A DNA stretch of 64,000 nt, taken from positions 992,001-1,056,000 of the forward strand of contig NZ_QYYG01000001.1 in assembly GCF_003591175.1 (NCBI RefSeq), given 5' to 3'. The notes under the pieces were generated by a model. It saw only the letters and a program-made list of their open reading frames with translations. It did not search any database and was not told the DNA's origin. The translations under genes and the position numbers were made by a program. This DNA comes from Serratia inhibens. Its GTDB lineage: Bacteria > Pseudomonadota > Gammaproteobacteria > Enterobacterales > Enterobacteriaceae. Of this stretch, positions 18,946 to 27,941 are shown in pieces (positions within the stretch are counted from its first letter, which is position 1; each line of letters starts with the position of its first letter).

Positions 18946-19815
18946 TCATTCAGAACATGGGGATGATAAACAAAAACGCCGGCGCTGCACTGCGCCCCAG
19001 CGTAAAAATTCGCTATCGCCGGTCTGTTGCCAGCGCACTTCAAACCATAACAACATCAGGTAATCCACCCAAGGTAACCAGCGCTGCACCTGGGCACTCA
19101 GCAACGGCAAGTCTTTATAGCTCTCTTGGGAATAATGCTGCAAAAAATGCTGCTGATTGGCTGCGGACCACGCGTTACCGCGAAACAGCGCGGCAATCTC
19201 CAGCGCGATGTCACCGTCGGCGGCGTACTCCCAGTCAATCAGCCGCACTCCTTCGCCCTGAGCGATCAAATTGCCCGGATGAATATCCATATGCAGCGGG
19301 GCTATTTTCAGCGGAGAAGGCTGGCGGGTTTGCAAGAAACGCTGATGCAACCGCAGCCAGGCGGGCGTCAGACGCCGGCGATCCAACTGCTGCCAGTAGC
19401 GGGCAAACTGCCGATGCAGGTTCAGCAGGTAACCGCTGAGCGGCCGCTGGTGCAAACGGGCAACCAGTCGCGCCAGATCGCCATGCTGATTCAGATGCGT
19501 AAAATACGCATCAGTGACAACGTCACCAGACAGCCATTCTAGGATAATCCACTGATTATTCTGCATTAAAACTCGCGGCCCCAAACCCTCGCCGGCGCGG
19601 CGCAACACGCGAGCCTCTCGCCGCCGGCTAACGCCAAGCGCGGTTTTTTCTGCGCTTTGTTGGCGCGCCAACAGTTGCACACCCTCGCCTTCGATGCGCC
19701 AACTTTCGCCGGTCAGCCCCTGCACCGGGCTGAAACGACAACCGGCGGTTTTCACCGCCGGCAGCTCGCTTTCAATCAGTCTTCGCAGCGCGGCCTCAGC
19801 GGGTAACGGCGCCAT
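18946..19815 (-). CDS. thiK: Thiamine kinase
   Basis: Aminoglycoside-phosphotransferase-fold kinase that phosphorylates salvaged thiamine. The Brenner motif HMDIHPGNL and the metal-binding LIDWEYA are present in the C-terminal half. The product is 289 residues from the ATG at 19815, slightly longer than the 274 of E. coli. This start lies inside the last codons of lpoB (20-base overlap), indicating translational coupling. A GTG seven codons upstream is possible but has no support. Conserved order lpoB-thiK-nagZ. Confidence 0.9.
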   Translation of the reverse strand: MAPLPAEAALRRLIESELPAVKTAGCRFSPVQGLTGESWRIEGEGVQLLARQQSAEKTALGVSRRREARVLRRAGEGLGPRVLMQNNQWIILEWLSGDVVTDAYFTHLNQHGDLARLVARLHQRPLSGYLLNLHRQFARYWQQLDRRRLTPAWLRLHQRFLQTRQPSPLKIAPLHMDIHPGNLIAQGEGVRLIDWEYAADGDIALEIAALFRGNAWSAANQQHFLQHYSQESYKDLPLLSAQVQRWLPWVDYLMLLWFEVRWQQTGDSEFLRWGAVQRRRFCLSSPCSE

Positions 19816-20389
19816 TGCCTGACCAGACGATTTCACCGGTTTGCACCAGCATCAACTGCATATCCAGCGTCGGAGACTTCACGTCGCCGCTGACATCGCT
19901 GTACAACACGTACTGTGCGCTGACGATACGCGCCAGGCCAATGGCCTTACTGCGTGAACCCAGACTGTCATCCGCCGACAGGCCCAAGGTTTGCTTGGCG
20001 GTCGCCAATTGCGCTTCCGGCACGATGGAGAAGGTTTGGTTCGACGCCAGCGCCTTGTGCAGCGCGGAGGTGGCTTTAGCGGTTTGCAATGCACCGTTGG
20101 TATTGTTCTTCACGCTGTCCAGCAGCAGCACGCTGCCTGGGTTGACGCCGTCGGCTTTCAACATCTGGTTCACTAGCGGCTGCACGCTGCTCAGCCAGTC
20201 AAGTTGCTGAATTTTTGGCGGTTGCGGTACCTGCTCGCCAATGGGCGGCTGGGGTTGCGGCACCGGCTCTACCACCACCGGTGGCTTGACCGGCTCAACG
20301 GTGGCCGGCGGCTGCTCCGACTCCGGGGGACGTGACAGACAGCCGCTTAACATCAAGGCGGCCAGTGCGACAAATAGATACTTTTTCAT
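19796..20389 (-). CDS. lpoB: Penicillin-binding protein activator LpoB
   Basis: Outer-membrane lipoprotein that reaches through the periplasm to stimulate PBP1b. The signal MKKYLFVALAALMLSGC puts the lipidated cysteine at 17. A proline-rich linker (about 20-65, many PPV and QPQPP runs) leads to the globular domain from about 70 to 197. Total 197 residues; E. coli LpoB has 213. It is followed by thiK with overlap and preceded by ycfL. Identity is supported by motif order and synteny. Confidence 0.92.
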   Translation of the reverse strand: MKKYLFVALAALMLSGCLSRPPESEQPPATVEPVKPPVVVEPVPQPQPPIGEQVPQPPKIQQLDWLSSVQPLVNQMLKADGVNPGSVLLLDSVKNNTNGALQTAKATSALHKALASNQTFSIVPEAQLATAKQTLGLSADDSLGSRSKAIGLARIVSAQYVLYSDVSGDVKSPTLDMQLMLVQTGEIVWSGNGAVTR

Positions 20390-20415
20390 TATCCCTCTCC
20401 AACTAAAGCAAGAGC

Positions 20416-20805
20416 TTACAAGAATAGATGCAGACGCACGCGTTTGGCATCGAGATTGCCGTTAATCGAGTAAATTTCGGCGTCGGAATTCGGCGCAACG
20501 GTAATGGTACGCGGCTGCTCAAAGGGCCGGATATCCAGCCCCTGATTGTCATACCAGTAGAAACGGTAATGCACCGTTACCGGCGTTGTTTGGCTGTTGC
20601 TGAGCACCGAGGTTGCCATCACGCGCCCGGAGGCATCCGCAATCGACGGATTGTCGGCCACTATACCTGCGGTAAGCACCGGCGAATCCATCACCACCGT
20701 CTGCCGTTCGTTGACCGCAATGCCGGGCCGATTGCTGCAGCCCATCAGTATTGCGGCGGGTAACGCCAGTGTCGTCAGACAACGCAGGGTTTTGCTATAG
20801 CGCAT
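20416..20805 (-). CDS. ycfL: YcfL-family lipoprotein
   Basis: 129-residue predicted lipoprotein with a signal ending in ILMGC (C23). The mature domain (QTTPVTVHYRFYWYDNQGLDIRPFE) matches the DUF1425 family, a small beta-sandwich of unknown function. It lies between hinT and lpoB as in E. coli and is read in the same direction with short gaps, so it probably belongs to the same operon. Given the neighbours a role in the envelope is likely but unproven. Confidence 0.88.
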   Translation of the reverse strand: MRYSKTLRCLTTLALPAAILMGCSNRPGIAVNERQTVVMDSPVLTAGIVADNPSIADASGRVMATSVLSNSQTTPVTVHYRFYWYDNQGLDIRPFEQPRTITVAPNSDAEIYSINGNLDAKRVRLHLFL

Positions 20806-20817
20806 GGTTGACCTCGG

Positions 20818-21168
20818 TTAGCGGGACAGTAATGGCCCCAACGAGCGGCCACCGACCAGATGCATATGAATATGATAGACCTCCTGGCCGGCATGGCGAT
20901 TGCAATTAACAATCAGGCGATAGCCATCTTCGGCAATGCCTTCCTGTTCGGCAATTTTCGCCGCGGCGGTGATCATGCGGCCCAGCGCCGCTTCATGCTC
21001 GACGGTGACGTCGTTCACCGTTGGGATCAGGATATTGGGTACGATCAGAATATGGGTCGGAGCCTGAGGTGAAATATCACGGAACGCGGTGACCAGTTCG
21101 TCCTGGTAGACCACATCAGCAGGGATTTCGCGGCGGATAATTTTACTGAAAATCGTTTCTTCGGCCAT
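20818..21168 (-). CDS. hinT: Purine nucleoside phosphoramidase HinT
   Basis: HIT-family hydrolase of 116 residues that cleaves adenosine phosphoramidates and releases AMP from lysyl-tRNA-synthetase-generated lysyl-adenylate. The catalytic histidine triad [10 protein letters not shown] (H99, H101, H103) is at the C-terminus. I use the ATG at 21168, preceded by AAGGAA, instead of a longer frame with an unrelated N-terminus. E. coli HinT has 119 residues; the C-terminal tail LGPLLSR is a little shorter, a region known to influence substrate choice. First gene of the hinT-ycfL-lpoB-thiK-nagZ-ycfP cluster. Confidence 0.94.
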   Translation of the reverse strand: MAEETIFSKIIRREIPADVVYQDELVTAFRDISPQAPTHILIVPNILIPTVNDVTVEHEAALGRMITAAAKIAEQEGIAEDGYRLIVNCNRHAGQEVYHIHMHLVGGRSLGPLLSR

Positions 21169-21410
21169 CTGGCATTCCTTGTTGAGCAAAATAATCTGTA
21201 CGCAGTATGAGTGACAAATTCTACTGCTTTCAACCTGATTGCGCACTTTCCGCGTCGAGTGATGCAGAATCAGGCAACCGACGCCTTTGTCATGGGATTA
21301 CCGCGGCAATCATCTGATTTTTTTCACTTTGGTTATTCACTATTGTTGCTTTACTTGCCAGTTGCCACCGCCAATAGTAACTCCATGATTAACAACGGAT
21401 AGAGAACATC

Positions 21411-22316
21411 ATGCCACTCAAAACCCTGGCGCTGGGCGCTCTGCTGCTGTGCGGTGCTGCGCAGGCGGAAAGCAAAAGCATTATCGATCTGCAGGCCAAT
21501 CAGCAACATTTGCGTGCGCTCAAAAACCCGGCCGCCGTAGCCTTGATTCCGGCGAATTACCATTTTGCCGTACCGGGCAAGTTAACCGTAGCGGTGGCGT
21601 CTGAAAATTCCCCGCCGCTGGCGCTGTTTGCCGAAGACAATAAAACCTTGATCGGCAGTGACCCGGATATCGCACAACTGGTGGCGGACAGTCTGGGGCT
21701 GGAACTGAATCTGGTGCCGACCTCCTGGGAGGACTGGCCGCTTGGCATTACTTCCGGCAAGTACGATGCCGCCATTTTTAATATTGCCGTCACCAGGCTG
21801 CGGAAAACCAAATTTGATTTCGCCACTTACCGCGTAGATACGTTGGGTTTCTATGTGAAATCCACCAGCAAGATCGCTTCAATCAACCAACCGGCGGACG
21901 TTGCCGGGCTGCGGATTATTGTCGGTTCCGGTACGAATCAGGAAAATATCCTGCTCGGCTGGGATAAACAGAACCGCGCCAACGGCCTGGCGCCGGTGCA
22001 ACCGATTTACGTCACCGATGACGCCGCCGCCAACCTGAGCATTCAGTCCGGGCGCGCCGACGCTTTCTTTGGGCCACATTCTACCGGTGCCTACAAAGCG
22101 GCGCTGACCGGCAAAACCAAAATGGTCGGCATCGGCCCTAACGTCGCCTACGTAGCGGTGACCACCAAAAAAGATAACGGCCTGGTTGCCGCCATTAACG
22201 CCGCCATCAATGGCGTGATCGTCAGCGGCGAATATGCCCAGGTGCTGGATCGCTGGGGCGAGCATGATGAAAAGGTAGAGCGTTCCACCATTAACCCGCC
22301 GGGGATCGGCGATTAG
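21411..22316 (+). CDS. Periplasmic polar-amino-acid-type ABC substrate-binding protein, orphan
   Basis: Solute-binding protein of 301 residues in the SBP_bac_3 family. A signal peptide (MPLKTLALGALLLCGAAQA, cleavage after residue 19) is followed by the two-lobed domain; typical stretches are GKLTVAVASENSPPLALFAEDN, IGSDPDIAQLVADSLGLELN and GKYDAAIFNIAVT. No permease or ATPase gene is next to it, so it must work with a transporter encoded elsewhere or as a sensor-like protein. The substrate cannot be read from the sequence. Its stop codon overlaps the convergent HxlR gene by four bases. Confidence 0.85.
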   Translation: MPLKTLALGALLLCGAAQAESKSIIDLQANQQHLRALKNPAAVALIPANYHFAVPGKLTVAVASENSPPLALFAEDNKTLIGSDPDIAQLVADSLGLELNLVPTSWEDWPLGITSGKYDAAIFNIAVTRLRKTKFDFATYRVDTLGFYVKSTSKIASINQPADVAGLRIIVGSGTNQENILLGWDKQNRANGLAPVQPIYVTDDAAANLSIQSGRADAFFGPHSTGAYKAALTGKTKMVGIGPNVAYVAVTTKKDNGLVAAINAAINGVIVSGEYAQVLDRWGEHDEKVERSTINPPGIGD

Positions 22317-22690
22317 TCACCGCTCAGTTGCGAGGCGTGCGCACGCATCCACTCGGCCAGTGAATCCAGCGTCGGGCGCAGGGATGTGCCCAGCGCCGTG
22401 ATCCGGTATTCAACACGCGGCGGGACTTCCGGGAATACCTGCCGCGTAACCAGGCCGCGCTGCTCGAACTGCCGCAGTTGACGCGTCAGCTCTTTCTGGG
22501 CGATCGGCGCCACCGCGCGCTGCAACTCACTGAAGCGCACCGGGCCGTCTATCATGATCAGCCTGTAGAGGATCGGGATCGCCCATTTCCCCGCAACCAG
22601 GTTCACAAACCCCACCATAGGGCAAGGCTCGTCTGTTGCCGGCAACGCCGTTAAATTTTTTTCCGCTGGCGAAAGCGCTGCTGTCGTCAT
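22313..22690 (-). CDS. HxlR-family transcriptional regulator
   Basis: Winged-helix regulator of 125 residues. The HxlR pattern is clear: CPMVGFVNLVAGKWAIPILYRL with a cysteine before the first helix, then GPVRFSELQRAVAPIAQKELTRQLRQFEQRGLVTRQVF as helix-turn-helix and wing, and EYRITALGTSLRPTLDSLAEW. Members of this family often sense electrophiles or aldehydes through that cysteine. It is divergent from the short-chain dehydrogenase gene 100 bases away, which it very likely regulates; an inverted repeat lies in the gap. Confidence 0.87.
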   Translation of the reverse strand: MTTAALSPAEKNLTALPATDEPCPMVGFVNLVAGKWAIPILYRLIMIDGPVRFSELQRAVAPIAQKELTRQLRQFEQRGLVTRQVFPEVPPRVEYRITALGTSLRPTLDSLAEWMRAHASQLSGD

Positions 22691-22709
22691 TTCATCCCAC
22701 TCCGTACCT

Positions 22710-22746
22710 TAGTATCCAAAAGGTGCCTACTATGCAAAAGATACTA
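22710..22746. promoter_or_regulatory. Inverted repeat, candidate HxlR operator
   Basis: TAGTATC and GATACTA are perfect inverted arms separated by 23 bases, in the gap between the divergent HxlR regulator and dehydrogenase genes. Position and symmetry suit an operator for the regulator. Confidence 0.5.
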
Positions 22747-22789
22747 TAGCGCAAATAATGGCCTACCAACGGGAAACAGGAGGCAGTCC

Positions 22790-23536
22790 ATGTCGCGACT
22801 TAAAGGTAAATACGCATTGATCACCGGCGGCACCAGCGGGATTGGTCTGGAAACCGCACGCCAGTTTATTGCCGAAGGCGCCACCGTGGCGATCACCGGC
22901 CGCAGCCAAAGCGGCCTCGACGCAGCGGGAAAAGCGCTGGGCGACGTGCTGTTATTGCGCAGTGACGCCGGGGATATCGACCAACAACAAACTTTAGCCC
23001 AGCAGTTGGCCAGCCACTGGCCGCGCCTTGACGTGCTGTATATCAACGCCGGTGACGTCACCCACCTTCCGTTGCAGGAATGGGATGAGCAGAGCTATCG
23101 ACGGCTGATGGACATCAACCTCACAGGGCCCTTTTTTTTAATTCAGGCGCTGCTGCCGCTATTAGCGGATCCGGCCTCGATTATTTTGTGCGGTTCGGTC
23201 AGCGCGCATATCGGCCTGCCGCTAAGCAGCGTTTACGCCGCCAGCAAGGCCGGCCTGCTGTCGCTGGCCAGAACGCTTTCCGGTGAATTGCATCCGCGCG
23301 GTATCCGGGTCAACGGCCTGAGCCCAGGCCCGACCGAAACCCCGGCGTTAGGCAAGCTGGGGTTGAAAGAAGAGGATGAACAGGCGCTGCGCGATGACAT
23401 CCGCGCATTGGTGCCGATAGGCCGCATGGGCACACCGCTGGAACTGGCAAAGGCGGCGGTGTTCCTCGCGTCTGACGAATCCGCGTTCATGGTCGGGGCC
23501 GAACTGCAGATTGATGGTGGAGTGGGTAATTTGTAA
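22790..23536 (+). CDS. Short-chain dehydrogenase/reductase, classical type
   Basis: NAD(P)-dependent oxidoreductase of 248 residues. All classical elements are intact: TGGTSGIG at 12-19, INAG at 85-88, N110, S136, Y149 and K153, and the PGPTET stretch after the active site. A basic GRSQ after the second strand suggests NADPH preference. Substrate unknown. It is divergent from an HxlR regulator; in such pairs the enzyme commonly handles quinones or aldehydes, which is inference. ATG at 22790 with ACAGGAGG upstream. Confidence 0.88.
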   Translation: MSRLKGKYALITGGTSGIGLETARQFIAEGATVAITGRSQSGLDAAGKALGDVLLLRSDAGDIDQQQTLAQQLASHWPRLDVLYINAGDVTHLPLQEWDEQSYRRLMDINLTGPFFLIQALLPLLADPASIILCGSVSAHIGLPLSSVYAASKAGLLSLARTLSGELHPRGIRVNGLSPGPTETPALGKLGLKEEDEQALRDDIRALVPIGRMGTPLELAKAAVFLASDESAFMVGAELQIDGGVGNL

Positions 23537-23706
23537 TATCGTTATAATTCGCCGTTGGGGTAGCCCAACGGTGGAATTAACTTACAGAACAGGCAGTAAG
23601 TTAAATAATATTATTATTGGGTGATAATAATAAAATATCGCTTTATTGATACGTTCTTAAACTGCGTCTAGCCTTAGTATTTCTCCAATTTGGATGGTGA
23701 AGACTC

Positions 23707-24279
23707 ATGGCAAGCCAAAAGAACAATCAAGGCGTAGGAATACTGGTAATCGTCGCCATCGCCCTTTGGTTCGTATTCAAGTCTGACAATAAAACAGAAA
23801 AAAATACGCCGATACCGCAATCCGGCACCTTAGCGGCCAATGTTTATACGCCACCGGCCAATCAGGCATCACAGATCAGCGAACAGCCCCCTCAACCGGA
23901 AAACGATACCCCTCAAGCCACTAAATACGTAGCGGCCGATCGGCTCAACGTCCGTAATGCACCGAACGGTAAAGTCATTACGTCCTTAAAACGTGGACAA
24001 AGTATCACCATTTACCAAGAACGCGATAATTGGGCAAAAATCACGCCGGGTAACCAACCGAGCCAATGGGTTTCAACAAAGTCATTGTGTCATGGTGAGG
24101 CGTGCTATCGAAAAAACCGCCAGGCACTTGCGCCAAAACAGCCAGTATATCGGTCGACGCCAAAGCGCAACGTGGCAAGTGATGCCGGATGCCCCTGTTC
24201 GTCAGGGAGAATATGTATAGGCCCACGTGGCGGGCGTTACTGCATTACCTCTGGAGGAAATAAACGCTACGGCGTGTAA
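23707..24279 (+). CDS. Membrane-anchored SH3b protein with a Cys-rich GPRGGRY tail
   Basis: 190-residue protein of unknown function. One membrane helix lies at about 10-24 (VGILVIVAIALWFVF), followed by a proline-rich linker and a bacterial SH3 domain at about 73-128 (RLNVRNAPNGKVITSLKRGQ, WAKI, WVSTKSL). The C-terminus carries four cysteines (C162, C164, C170, C179) around GPRGGRY at 172-178 and KRY at 186-188, a small basic motif resembling the GPRGGRY-type adaptor motif seen in some phage and large-virus proteins. The helix points the SH3 domain either way; no cleavage site is evident. Neighbours give no functional clue. Confidence 0.75.
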   Translation: MASQKNNQGVGILVIVAIALWFVFKSDNKTEKNTPIPQSGTLAANVYTPPANQASQISEQPPQPENDTPQATKYVAADRLNVRNAPNGKVITSLKRGQSITIYQERDNWAKITPGNQPSQWVSTKSLCHGEACYRKNRQALAPKQPVYRSTPKRNVASDAGCPCSSGRICIGPRGGRYCITSGGNKRYGV

Positions 24280-24425
24280 TAAAATTTTGCGGGCGACCTG
24301 CCCAGGATGGGGAGTGACGTGACGATGAAAATCTTTATCCGCCCCAGGCTACGGATGATGTCGCCAGCACCGAGCGACATCATTCTGGCCCATACTCAAG
24401 CGGCTCTTTGGACAGCAAACATTAA

Positions 24426-25730
24426 TCAGCCCAGACCGGGAATGGCAACGCCGAACGTCTGCAGCAGCAGCACCATGTTGAGCAGGATGATAATCACCGT
24501 ACCTATGATCGATACCAGGCTGGTGAGGCGGCTGTTCACAAACTCGCCCATGATGTCGCGGCGGCGGGTGAACATGACCAGAGCAATCATCGGCGCCGGC
24601 AGCGCCAGGCTAAGCACCACCTGGCTGTAGACCAACGCATCCGTCGCATTGACGCCTAACGCCACCACGATAAACGCCGGGATCATGGTCACCAGTCGGC
24701 GCACCCACACCGGGATGCGGAAGCCGACAAACCCCTGCATAATCATCTGCCCCGCCATGGTGCCTACCACCGAGCTGGAAATACCGGAGGCAATCAACGA
24801 CATCAGGAAGATCCCTGCTGCTGCGGCACCAAACAACGGGGTCAGCGTATGGTACGCCGTGCCGATTTCCGCCACGTCGCTGTTACCGGCATGAAAGGCG
24901 CTGGAAGCCATGATCACCATGGCGATATTCACCAACCCGGCAATCGCCAGCGCGATCACCACTTCGATATTGGAAAAACGCAGCAGTTTGCGCCGTTCAC
25001 CGCTATCGCTGGCCGGCGTTCGGTGCTGAGTCAGGCCCGAGTGCAGGAAAATGGCGTGCGGCATCACGGTGGCACCGATTATGCCGACGGCAATGGTCAG
25101 CGCCTGCGCATCCGGCAACTGCGGCGTTACCATGCCGGTGCCCGCAGCCAGCCAGTCGACCGGCACGATAAACATCTCGGCGAGATAGCACAGGGCAATG
25201 ACCGCCACCAGCCCGCCAATCATCAGTTCGACCGGGCGGAAACCTTTCTTTTCTACCATCAATAATGCATAGGTGATCACCGCCGTCACGCCCATCCCCG
25301 CCAGCAACGGCATGTGGAACAGTAAGGCGAGCGCGATAGCCCCACCCAGGAACTCCGCCAGATCGGTGGCCATTGCCGCCACCTCGCTAAGCAGCCACAT
25401 GCCGATCACCACCGGGCGCGAGAATTGATCGCGGCACATTTCCGCCAGGTTACGGTTGGTGACGATACCCAGCTTGGCCGACAGCGCCTGAAACAGCATG
25501 GCAATAAGGTTGGCCATCACCACTACCCACAACAGGCTGTAACCGTATTTTGAACCAGCCTGAATATTGGTGGCAAAATTACCGGGGTCCATGTAGGCAA
25601 TGGAGGCAATCACCGCCGGCCCGGCGAACAATAGCGGCGTGAACGCGCCGCGCTTGCGCCCGGCCAGTGCGTTACCAATCGCGGTATTGGTCCGTTCGGT
25701 TAACGATGTGGTGGTTGCCGCCTCACGCAT
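24426..25730 (-). CDS. mntH: Proton-coupled manganese transporter MntH (Nramp)
   Basis: Inner-membrane divalent-metal importer of 434 residues with 11 predicted helices. The two unwound metal-binding motifs are present: DPGN at 48-51 in the first helix and MPH at 223-225 in the sixth. Manganese specificity is supported by the divergent mntR gene 229 bases away and an inverted repeat in that gap. E. coli MntH has 412 residues; the extra length is at the N-terminus (MREAATTTSLTERTN). No terminator was recognised downstream. Confidence 0.94.
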   Translation of the reverse strand: MREAATTTSLTERTNTAIGNALAGRKRGAFTPLLFAGPAVIASIAYMDPGNFATNIQAGSKYGYSLLWVVVMANLIAMLFQALSAKLGIVTNRNLAEMCRDQFSRPVVIGMWLLSEVAAMATDLAEFLGGAIALALLFHMPLLAGMGVTAVITYALLMVEKKGFRPVELMIGGLVAVIALCYLAEMFIVPVDWLAAGTGMVTPQLPDAQALTIAVGIIGATVMPHAIFLHSGLTQHRTPASDSGERRKLLRFSNIEVVIALAIAGLVNIAMVIMASSAFHAGNSDVAEIGTAYHTLTPLFGAAAAGIFLMSLIASGISSSVVGTMAGQMIMQGFVGFRIPVWVRRLVTMIPAFIVVALGVNATDALVYSQVVLSLALPAPMIALVMFTRRRDIMGEFVNSRLTSLVSIIGTVIIILLNMVLLLQTFGVAIPGLG

Positions 25731-25781
25731 GTTTTACCCTCAATATTATTCTGGTTATTTTTCACCCAACATTCAGAACAA

Positions 25782-25797
25782 TGTAGCATCGGCTACA
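25782..25797. promoter_or_regulatory. Candidate MntR operator
   Basis: TGTAGC-ATCG-GCTACA is a perfect six-base inverted repeat within the mntH-mntR gap, 52 bases upstream of the mntH start codon. Known enterobacterial MntR boxes have the same size and an ATAGC/GCTAT core, so this is a likely manganese-dependent repressor site. Confidence 0.6.
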
Positions 25798-25959
25798 CTT
25801 TATGCAAAATGGAAGATACTTTACCTTTGTGTACAAATATTTCTTATTGTCAGTGAGTACGGCAGCTGAATTGATAATGCGTCGCTATTAGACTAACGTA
25901 GGGCAGGATTCCATTAGTCTGGAACTCACTGGTTTAACCTATAAAGGACGTCCCAGAAT

Positions 25960-26430
25960 ATGGTAACAAGTGCGTCAGATAACGCCGAACGCCCTACCTT
26001 GGCTGAAATGCCGGATGAGGCTGAGCACGCCCTGCGTTTTACCCGCGCCCGTGAAGCGCAGTCGAATGCGTTGATCGAAGATTACGTAGAACTGATTGCC
26101 GATCTGCTGCTGACCACTCGCGAAGCCAGAACCACCGACATCGCCCGTCGCTTTGGCGTTTCCCACCCTACTGCGATCAAGAACATTGCGCGGCTCAAAA
26201 GCGCCGGATTGGTAGAGTCACGCCCTTATCGCGGGGTGTTTTTGACTGAAGAAGGTGAACAACTGGCACAGCAAGTGCGCCGCCGACATCGTATTGTGGT
26301 CGACCTGCTGGTGTGCCTCGGGGTGCCGACTGAAACGGCGGAGCTGGACAGTGAAGGGATTGAACACCATATCTCTACGGTCACGCTCGAGGTATTTGAG
26401 CGTTTTCTGCAAAACCACGCCAAGAAATAA
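25960..26430 (+). CDS. mntR: Manganese-responsive regulator MntR
   Basis: DtxR-family winged-helix repressor of 156 residues (E. coli 155). The DNA-binding part is TREARTTDIARRFGVSHPTAIKNIARLKSAGLVE, followed by the wing PYRGVFLTEEGEQLA and the metal/dimer region RRHRIVVDLLVCLGVPTETAELDSEGIEHH. ATG at 25960 is preceded by AAAGGA. It is divergent from mntH, its known target. Confidence 0.93.
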   Translation: MVTSASDNAERPTLAEMPDEAEHALRFTRAREAQSNALIEDYVELIADLLLTTREARTTDIARRFGVSHPTAIKNIARLKSAGLVESRPYRGVFLTEEGEQLAQQVRRRHRIVVDLLVCLGVPTETAELDSEGIEHHISTVTLEVFERFLQNHAKK

Positions 26431-26442
26431 ATCCTCGCCAAT

Positions 26443-26467
26443 AAAAAAGGGAGGCTTTCGCCTCCCT
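26443..26467 (-). terminator. Rho-independent terminator of ptsG
   Basis: GGGAGGC/GCCTCCC stem with a four-base loop, followed on the minus strand by TTTTTTATT. It lies between the convergent mntR and ptsG and about 20 bases past the ptsG stop. Confidence 0.8.
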
Positions 26468-26486
26468 CAAAGCTCCCCAGCCTGAA

Positions 26487-27920
26487 TTAGTGATTACGGA
26501 TGTATTCGTCCATATCGGTTTTCAGGTTGTCAGATTTGGTACCAAAGATAGCCTGAACGCCAGAGCCTGCGACAACAACGCCGGCAGCACCCAGTTTTTT
26601 CAGACCAGGCTGGTCAACCTTGCTCACGTCCGCCACGCTAACGCGCAGACGGGTGATGCAGGCATCCAGATTGGTGATGTTATCTTTACCGCCAAAGGCC
26701 TGAACCAAAGCCGCAGACATCTCAGAACCGCCCTGAGCGACCTGCTCGGAAACGGTGTCTTCACGGCCAGGAGTCTTCAGATCCAACTTGGCAATCAGCA
26801 CGCGGAAGATGGTGTAGTACACCAGACCGTAGATGATACCCACGATTGGGAACAACCAGATCTTGCTGCTGTTACCGCTCAGCACGATAAAGTCGATCAG
26901 ACCGTGCGAGAAGCTGGTGCCATCGCGCATACCCAACAGGATACAGATCGGGAACGCCAGACCAGCCAGAATGGCGTGGATTGCGTACAGGATCGGCGCA
27001 ACGAACATGAAGGAGAACTCGATCGGCTCGGTGATACCGGTCAGGAACGAGGTCAACGCAGCGGAGATCATGATACCGCCGACTTTAGCGCGGTTTTCCG
27101 GCTTGGCTGAATGCCAGATGGCAATAGCTGCAGCAGGCAGACCGTACATTTTGAACAGGAAGCCACCGGACAGTTTACCCGCAGTCGGGTCACCCGCCAT
27201 ATAACGCGGGATATCGCCGTGGAATACCTGGCCGGCCGCGTTGGTGAATTCACCGATCTGCATTTGGAAAGGTACGTTCCAGATATGGTGCAGACCAAAC
27301 GGCACCAGCGCACGTTCAACCACGCCGTAGATACCAAACGCCACTACCGGGTTCTGATAAGCAGCCCACTGGGAGAAGGTCTGGATAGCCGTACCGATTG
27401 GCGGCCAGATGAAGGACAGGACTACGCCCAGAACGATCGCCGCCAGGCCGGAGATAATCGGCACAAACCGCTTACCGGCAAAGAAGCCCAGGTATTCAGG
27501 CAGCTGAATACGGAAGAAGCGGTTAAACATATAGGCCGCGATGGAGCCGGAGATAATCCCCCCGAGCACACCGGTATCCGCCAGGTGTTTAGCCGCAATT
27601 TCTTCAGCCGGCAGGTGCAGAACCAAAGGTGCAACCACCGCCATGGTTTTCACCATGATGCCGTAAGCCACTACCGCAGCCAACGCAGAAACACCATCGT
27701 TATTGGTGAAGCCCAGGGCAACACCGATAGCGAAAATCAGCGGCATGTTGGCGAAAACTGAACCGCCGGCTTCCGCCATCACGTGAGAGACTACCGCAGG
27801 TAGCCAGCTAAAGTTGGCGGAACCGACGCCCAGCAGAATACCTGCGATAGGCAATACGGAAACCGGCAGCATTAGCGACTTACCTACTTTTTGCAGGTTT
27901 GCAAATGCGTTCTTGAACAT
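26487..27920 (-). CDS. ptsG: Glucose-specific PTS enzyme IICB
   Basis: Glucose permease of the phosphotransferase system, 477 residues as in E. coli. The EIIC membrane domain occupies about 1-385 and the cytoplasmic EIIB domain the remainder, joined by a [12 protein letters not shown] linker. C421 in [10 protein letters not shown] is the phosphorylated residue. The ATG at 27920 matches the E. coli N-terminus ([16 protein letters not shown]). Its leader carries the pairing site for the small RNA SgrS. In E. coli expression also depends on CRP and Mlc; I could not place those sites with confidence. Confidence 0.96.
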   Translation of the reverse strand: MFKNAFANLQKVGKSLMLPVSVLPIAGILLGVGSANFSWLPAVVSHVMAEAGGSVFANMPLIFAIGVALGFTNNDGVSALAAVVAYGIMVKTMAVVAPLVLHLPAEEIAAKHLADTGVLGGIISGSIAAYMFNRFFRIQLPEYLGFFAGKRFVPIISGLAAIVLGVVLSFIWPPIGTAIQTFSQWAAYQNPVVAFGIYGVVERALVPFGLHHIWNVPFQMQIGEFTNAAGQVFHGDIPRYMAGDPTAGKLSGGFLFKMYGLPAAAIAIWHSAKPENRAKVGGIMISAALTSFLTGITEPIEFSFMFVAPILYAIHAILAGLAFPICILLGMRDGTSFSHGLIDFIVLSGNSSKIWLFPIVGIIYGLVYYTIFRVLIAKLDLKTPGREDTVSEQVAQGGSEMSAALVQAFGGKDNITNLDACITRLRVSVADVSKVDQPGLKKLGAAGVVVAGSGVQAIFGTKSDNLKTDMDEYIRNH

Positions 27921-27923
27921 AGT

Positions 27924-27941
27924 TGAGTGTGCTCCTGAGTA
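27924..27941 (-). promoter_or_regulatory. SgrS small-RNA target and ribosome site in the ptsG leader
   Basis: On the minus strand TACTCAGGAGCACACTCA lies directly before the ptsG ATG. It holds the ribosome site AGGAG and is nearly identical to the segment of E. coli ptsG mRNA that pairs with SgrS under sugar-phosphate stress. Confidence 0.75.
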
